From positions 1 to 64,000 of the forward strand of contig JBBRDU010000001.1 in the NCBI GenBank assembly GCA_038203615.1: DNA of 64,000 nucleotides. The letters run 5' to 3'. The translations under genes and the position numbers were made by a program. The notes beneath the pieces were generated by a model. It ran no database searches. It saw only the letters and a list, made by a program, of their open reading frames with translations, and was not told the origin of the DNA. Shown piece after piece: positions 59,880-64,000 of the stretch (position 1 is the stretch's first letter; each line of letters starts with the position of its first letter). This DNA comes from JBBRDU01 sp038203615. Lineage in GTDB: Bacteria; Verrucomicrobiota; Verrucomicrobiia; Chthoniobacterales; UBA10450.

Positions 59880-60008
59880 ATTCTGGCAAAGTAACGATCG
59901 GAGTTGTCACCAGTTTTCGCGGTGGCACAGCGGCTGCTAAATAAGGGTCAAAGCTCGGGAGTCACTTAAAAATACCTTAACTTAACGTTCCCTTTCGATA
60001 GCTTTTGC

Positions 60009-60040
60009 AGCGGGATCAGAAATGATCCCGCTTCTTTTTA
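60009..60040 (+). terminator. Rho-independent terminator
   Basis: Perfect 10-bp stem agcgggatca / tgatcccgct with a GAAA tetraloop, then tcttttta. The best intrinsic terminator in the window; it would end the small basic protein transcript. 59880-60008 has no gene and could encode a short RNA. Confidence 0.88.
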
Positions 60041-60155
60041 TTCTCGGTGAGTGCCGAGAAAGGTCGCGACCCTGAGGTCCCTCCCACGTTGGGGCAGGAC
60101 AAAGATACGGGAGGCGATTGAGATCAATCGCCCCGACCTGACCGCTGACTTCCGA

Positions 60156-60518
60156 CTAATTTGCGGCGGCGGCGGCGGCTTTGGCCCGGGCGCGCTGATT
60201 CCAGTCGGCCCGCAGAACTTTCATCTCCGCGCTGAGCGTGACCAATCGAGGAGAGACGCCCTTGTATTTTTTGACGGCTCCGGTGACGGTTCGGGTGACG
60301 GCTCCCTGGCTGACGAGGCTCTGCAGCTTCTCGTAAGCGCGCAGGCGCAGCATCTCTTCGCCGCCGCTGGCCGCATTCATTTGCCGGAGATTGAGCAGGA
60401 TAATGTCGAACAAAGGCTTGAATTCGTAGGAAGTCTTGGAGGAAAGGACGGCCACCAGCTCCTCGGTAATATTGTCAGGCGCCCGACGTGAAAAGAAAGG
60501 ACCAGAGGGTTTGGACAT
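60156..60518 (-). CDS. Hypothetical helical protein
   Basis: 120 aa from ATG 60518. Mostly helical, with ELVAVLSSKTSYEFKPLFDI and RAYEKLQSLVSQGAVTRTV as longest conserved-looking segments, and an Ala-rich end (AKAAAAAAN). No signal or membrane segment. Not recognised. Confidence 0.6.
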   Translation of the reverse strand: MSKPSGPFFSRRAPDNITEELVAVLSSKTSYEFKPLFDIILLNLRQMNAASGGEEMLRLRAYEKLQSLVSQGAVTRTVTGAVKKYKGVSPRLVTLSAEMKVLRADWNQRARAKAAAAAAN

Positions 60519-60629
60519 CAATGATCATAGCACTGATCCGGGAAATAGCGACAAACAGACTCCAGGCGGCAGGAGGCGACGGCATCGCCGCCCGCAGTCT
60601 CACATTGCCAGGAAGCGTCGCGCGGCAGG

Positions 60630-61316
60630 CTACTTCTTGCGCGTGTAATTGATCTCCATCGTCTTGGCCTCTTTGCCGTCGCGATCTTCGTACCATTCAA
60701 AGATCATGTAGTTTTTGCCAGTCAGCTTAAGGACCTCGCGAAACTTTTGTTTCATTCCCGGCATTATTTCCATTTCGCCGGTGTAGGTGAAGGTTTTGGT
60801 GGCGACGTCATAATCGCCTTCCGACATCACGATGCCGGTGCCCATGTTATCCATCCAGGTGCCGATAAATTTCTTCTTCACGTTGTCGTATGCTTCCATG
60901 CTGTGGCCTTTGAAAGTCATGTCCTTTGGTTTTCCATCGGGGCCAGGCATCTGCATCTTGCCGGTGACGTCCATGGTGACGTAGCGCCCGTCCAGAATCG
61001 ATTTGCGGACGGCGGTGCCTTTTGATTCCTGCGGCTTAGCGTTTGGATCCATCCACCATTTGGTGGTGTAATCCCAGTTACCGTCGAGACTGGCCAGCAG
61101 CTTGTGGTTCTCGTTCGTCTTCCCGAATTCCATCATTTGGGCCATCATCTTCTGCATGTCCGCTGCGCTGGAGGCGCCCGCAGTTGGCGCGCCGACCGGA
61201 CTGGTCACGGCGGTGACCGGGCTGGCTTTGTCTTGCGCAAATGAGGGGGCGCCCGCAAGCGCAGCCGCCAGCGCGATGAGGAGGGTATGAAAGAATGAAG
61301 CAGGGTTAGGTTTCAT
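60630..61316 (-). CDS. DUF1579 family exported protein
   Basis: 228 aa with a signal peptide (HTLLIALAAALAGAPSFAQ). DUF1579 core from about 75: LDGNWDYTTKWWMD, RKSILDGRYVTMDVTGKM, GHSMEAYDNVKKKFIGTWMD, TFTYTGEMEI, ending MEINYTRKK. Predicted beta-barrel, lipocalin-like periplasmic protein; no known ligand. Confidence 0.88.
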   Translation of the reverse strand: MKPNPASFFHTLLIALAAALAGAPSFAQDKASPVTAVTSPVGAPTAGASSAADMQKMMAQMMEFGKTNENHKLLASLDGNWDYTTKWWMDPNAKPQESKGTAVRKSILDGRYVTMDVTGKMQMPGPDGKPKDMTFKGHSMEAYDNVKKKFIGTWMDNMGTGIVMSEGDYDVATKTFTYTGEMEIMPGMKQKFREVLKLTGKNYMIFEWYEDRDGKEAKTMEINYTRKK

Positions 61317-61420
61317 GGCGCGATTGTCTTCCTCGGAAAACCGTTAGGTCAAGCTAAAGGGGCAAGATTCGCCGGCTCGATTCGCCGGAGAAGGACACGT
61401 CCGCGCCGGCCCGACTGCCG

Positions 61421-62572
61421 TTAGGCTACTGCTTCACGGAAGGCGGACAGGAATGCTTCCATCTCAGCCTTCTTGCCAATGGTGATGCGCATGTGGTTGG
61501 GGAGCGCCGGAAAAAGACGACCGACCTGGACGTGGCGCTGTTTGGTCGCTTCGATCAGCGGTTTCACCGGGCGCCGAAGATCGGTCATGATGAAGTTGGC
61601 CTGGGAAGCGATGGTTTTGTAGCCCATCTTTTCGAGCTCGCTGACCGTGAATGCCTTGGCCTCGCTGTTCAGGCGTCGACCGTTTGCCACCTGGTCGGGG
61701 TCGTTCAGGCTCGCGCCGGCAGCGGCGATGGCCATGATGCTCACGCTGTCCCACGGCTGATGTGGACGCATCCGATCGATCGTTTCCTTTTGTCCTACGC
61801 AATATCCACAACGCAGCCCCGCCATTCCATAAATCTTGGAGAAGGTGCGTGCCACCAGCAGGTTCGGATAATCTTTGATCAACGGAATGACACTCTCGTA
61901 GTCCGAGCTGTCGGCGTAATGGAAATAGGCTTCGTCCACCAGGATCATGGTCTGGCGCGGTGTTTTGGCGATGAAGTCCCGGACCTGGTCCTTGGGCGTG
62001 ATGCTGGCGGTGGGGTTGTTGGGGTTGCAGACATAAATGAGGCCGCCTTTGGCCGCGGCCAGCATTTTGGGCAGATCATGACTGAAGCTGGATGTGAGCG
62101 GAACTTTCACGACCTCGGCACCCGCGACGTGCGCGTGATTGAGGATCGCTTCGAAAGTCGGATCGGCCACGACGAGGGGGCCTTGCCGTGATCCCGTGGC
62201 CGTGTCCTTTGTGGCGGGCCCGGTGAAGGCCGCGGCGCAAAGTTTCAGAATCTCGCCCGAGCCGTCGCCCAACAGGATTTGGTCGGGATTAACGCCGTTG
62301 ATTTTGGCGAGGGCATCGGCTAGCCCGTCGGCATGTTCATCCGGATAACGATTCGCTTGGGGGAACGAATCGGTCATCGCTTTCAGCGCCTGCAGGGAAG
62401 GGCCGTAAGGATTTTCGTTGGAACTTAAGCGGACGACGGCTTGGGCGGCGGGAGCGCCTAGCGGGGCGGTGGTTTCCTGCGCGGAATAGGCGCGCGAGAA
62501 CGCGGTGGCGGCGGCGCTGGCGCCTAACAACTGGGCGAACTGACGTCGGGAAATGGAGAGTTTATTATTCAT
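61421..62572 (-). CDS. HisC-like aminotransferase with Tat signal
   Basis: 383 aa from ATG 62572. N-terminal ISRRQFAQLLGASAAATAF is a twin-arginine signal. The rest is a class I/II PLP aminotransferase of the histidinol-phosphate group: VRLSSNENPYGPS, NRYPDEHADGLADAL, VCNPNNPTAS, LVDEAYFHYAD, PLP Lys in RTFSKIYGMAGLRCGY, MRITIGKKAEMEAFL. The export signal argues against a role in histidine synthesis; the substrate may be another amino acid in the periplasm. No his genes nearby. Confidence 0.88.
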   Translation of the reverse strand: MNNKLSISRRQFAQLLGASAAATAFSRAYSAQETTAPLGAPAAQAVVRLSSNENPYGPSLQALKAMTDSFPQANRYPDEHADGLADALAKINGVNPDQILLGDGSGEILKLCAAAFTGPATKDTATGSRQGPLVVADPTFEAILNHAHVAGAEVVKVPLTSSFSHDLPKMLAAAKGGLIYVCNPNNPTASITPKDQVRDFIAKTPRQTMILVDEAYFHYADSSDYESVIPLIKDYPNLLVARTFSKIYGMAGLRCGYCVGQKETIDRMRPHQPWDSVSIMAIAAAGASLNDPDQVANGRRLNSEAKAFTVSELEKMGYKTIASQANFIMTDLRRPVKPLIEATKQRHVQVGRLFPALPNHMRITIGKKAEMEAFLSAFREAVA

Positions 62573-62718
62573 GGTATGGAGGATGGCTCGCCTGCGACCT
62601 CGCGGCGGCGTGACAAGCACGCTCCATTCTGCCGTTCAGAGGGCCACTTTGTCAGCCATATTCGCGCAGGCTCTTCGCCGGCCTTGGTTCGCCGCGGGAT
62701 TGATCGCTTTGCGTCGCG

Positions 62719-64000
62719 TTAAGGCAGGGTGGCGCTGATCCGGGAAACCAAACTCGCTGGGTTCAGGCCGAGAAAGAGAACGATGGCGGCGAGAGCAGCC
62801 AGGGAAGCCTGTTGCCATGGATCTCGGGGAAGGCTGGCCGGGCTGGTTGTTCCAGCGGACGGTTTCTGGTCGGTAAAAATCACTTTGAGCACGATCAGGT
62901 AATAATAGAGAGAGATCAGGCTGCCGAAGAGAGCCAGGACGACCAGCCAGAGCAGGCCGTGGCTTTGGCCGGAGCGCAGGGCCGCGCTGAAGAGGTAGAA
63001 TTTTCCGAAAAATCCAGCCAGCGGCGGCAGACCGGCCAACGAGAGAAGAAAGATCGTCATGCAGGCCGCGGCCAGCGGAGAACGCGCCCACAGACCGGAG
63101 AAGTTTTTGAGATCGTCTCCTCCGGTTTCGCGTCGGACCAGCGCGACGATCCCGAACGCGCCTACCAGCGTGAAGGCGTAGATGGTGGTGTAGAAGAGCG
63201 TGGCTCGGAAGCCATCGGGGCCGCCCGCGACCAGGCCGAGCAGAGTATAGCCGGCGTGGGCCACGGCCGAGTAAGCCAGGAGTCGGCGCACGTTGGATTG
63301 CACCAGTGCGACCAAATTTCCCAGGAGGATCGAGAGGGCGGCCAACGCGGCCAGCGCCGGGACCCATCCCGCGACCATGGCGTGCCAGGCGGCGCTGCCG
63401 GCCAAAGGTCCGAACCCGATGAGCACGATTTTTCCGAGTACGAAAAACGATGCGACCTTGGAACCGGACGCGATGAATGCGGCGGAGGAAATGGGCGCGC
63501 CCTGATAGGCTTCGGGCGCCCAGAGATGGAACGGGGCCGCGGCCACTTTGAAGCCGAGTCCCACGAGCGTCATGACGAGGCCGGCGGCGAGCAAAGGTTG
63601 GACGGGCGCACCGCTCAGTTTTTGAGCAATCGCCGCGAGCCCGGTGGTGCCGGACATGCCATAGACCAGGCTCAGTCCGAAGAGAGTGAAGGCGCTGGCC
63701 GTGCTGCCGAAGAGGAAATACTTGAGGCCCGCCTCAGCGGAGCGGACATCGGTTTTGTCGAAACCGGTCATGATATAAAGGGACAGACCGGTGAGTTCGA
63801 GCCCGATAAAGATCATGAGAAGCTCCTCGCTGCCGACGAGCAGCAGGAGGCCGACGGTGGCGAGGAGCAGCATGGCGAGGTACTCGCCGCGGTTTTGCAG
63901 GAGCTTTTGCCCGTGAGCGAGGAGCACGGTGAAGAAGGCGAGGACGAGGCAGATGATCTTGAAGAGCGAGGTGAGCGGAGAGATCACGATCATGCCGCCG
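62719..64000 (-). CDS. nuoN: NADH-quinone oxidoreductase subunit N (5' partial)
   Basis: At least 427 aa of a complex I antiporter-like subunit; the start lies beyond the right edge, and the family length is about 480. Multiple membrane segments with the conserved GLEAEALSLY-like GLELTGLSLYIMTGF, the KYFLFGSTASAFTLFG helix with Lys, FKVAAAPFHLWAPEAYQGAP, and SNVRRLLAYSAVAHAGY. Proton-pumping membrane arm. Ends with 146 bp to the HisC-like gene. Implies a nuo operon to the right. Confidence 0.95.
   Translation of the reverse strand, partial: GGMIVISPLTSLFKIICLVLAFFTVLLAHGQKLLQNRGEYLAMLLLATVGLLLLVGSEELLMIFIGLELTGLSLYIMTGFDKTDVRSAEAGLKYFLFGSTASAFTLFGLSLVYGMSGTTGLAAIAQKLSGAPVQPLLAAGLVMTLVGLGFKVAAAPFHLWAPEAYQGAPISSAAFIASGSKVASFFVLGKIVLIGFGPLAGSAAWHAMVAGWVPALAALAALSILLGNLVALVQSNVRRLLAYSAVAHAGYTLLGLVAGGPDGFRATLFYTTIYAFTLVGAFGIVALVRRETGGDDLKNFSGLWARSPLAAACMTIFLLSLAGLPPLAGFFGKFYLFSAALRSGQSHGLLWLVVLALFGSLISLYYYLIVLKVIFTDQKPSAGTTSPASLPRDPWQQASLAALAAIVLFLGLNPASLVSRISATLP

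Overview
The window is about 60% GC, densely coded, and looks like chromosomal DNA of a Verrucomicrobiota bacterium, probably a soil or aquatic Chthoniobacter/'Spartobacteria' relative. The reasons are a large exported protein ending in a DxDSDG-LLEFAF tail, an EF-P with a PGNLRAF loop, a Gram-negative envelope gene set (kdsD, mlaEFD, class A PBP, PAP2-ArnT-GT2), Tat-exported and DUF1579/DUF2891 proteins, and many dispersed palindromic repeats with REP-associated (RAYT) transposases. The phylum call is inference from family content; no rRNA or tRNA gene was seen.

Layout. 1-4.5 kb: a three-gene redox module (cNMP-binding/4x[4Fe-4S] fusion, cytochrome-b-like membrane protein, decaheme cytochrome c). 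4.8-9.6 kb: PBP1A and two glycosyltransferase-like genes. 9.6-22.6 kb: small secreted protein, kdsD, efp, a HExxH membrane protein, treY, argS, a broken RAYT inside REP-like repeats, ptsN, a translationally coupled PAP2-ArnT-GT2 operon and a LolA-like protein. 22.7-25.9 kb: gap-pgk-tpiA glycolytic operon (minus strand). 26-32.4 kb: SGNH esterase, HMA-like protein, agmatine deiminase, MidA-like methyltransferase, mlaEFD lipid transporter. 32.4-34.5 kb: an intact RAYT element with terminal inverted repeats, enclosed by 88-bp direct repeats that duplicate the 5' end of a GH25 lysozyme gene. 34.6-39.5 kb: giant exported protein, DUF2891 protein, Thr/Ser-dehydratase-like enzyme.

39.7-44.6 kb is a signalling island: cNMP-binding histidine kinase, MBL hydrolase, FHA-class III cyclase and a divergent Ser/Thr kinase. 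The cyclase could make the nucleotide sensed by both cNMP-binding proteins in the window. 44.8-48 kb: korAB 2-oxoacid:ferredoxin oxidoreductase, a possible electron source for ferredoxin-type proteins. 48-52 kb: small membrane proteins, DUF1905/YdeI protein, CDGSH protein, LysR regulator.

52.2-58.2 kb is the accessory part: two complementary HNH-nuclease fragments, a two-gene restriction-modification-like pair with an unrecognised putative nuclease, then about 1 kb of gene remnants (five truncated ends, including a toxin-antitoxin stub), a DUF2314 protein, a gene with an in-frame amber codon, and a 147-bp MITE inserted in another dispersed repeat. 58.2-64 kb returns to ordinary genes: HI0933-type flavoprotein, a 45-aa basic protein, a strong terminator, DUF1579, a Tat-signal HisC-like aminotransferase, and nuoN running off the window.

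The main unexplained structure is repeat biology: at least twelve hairpins that share a GTAG foot but have unrelated stems, a second family confined to the flanks of one RAYT, and a third (GGGGTCGTATCTAAA) forming the ends of the other RAYT unit.
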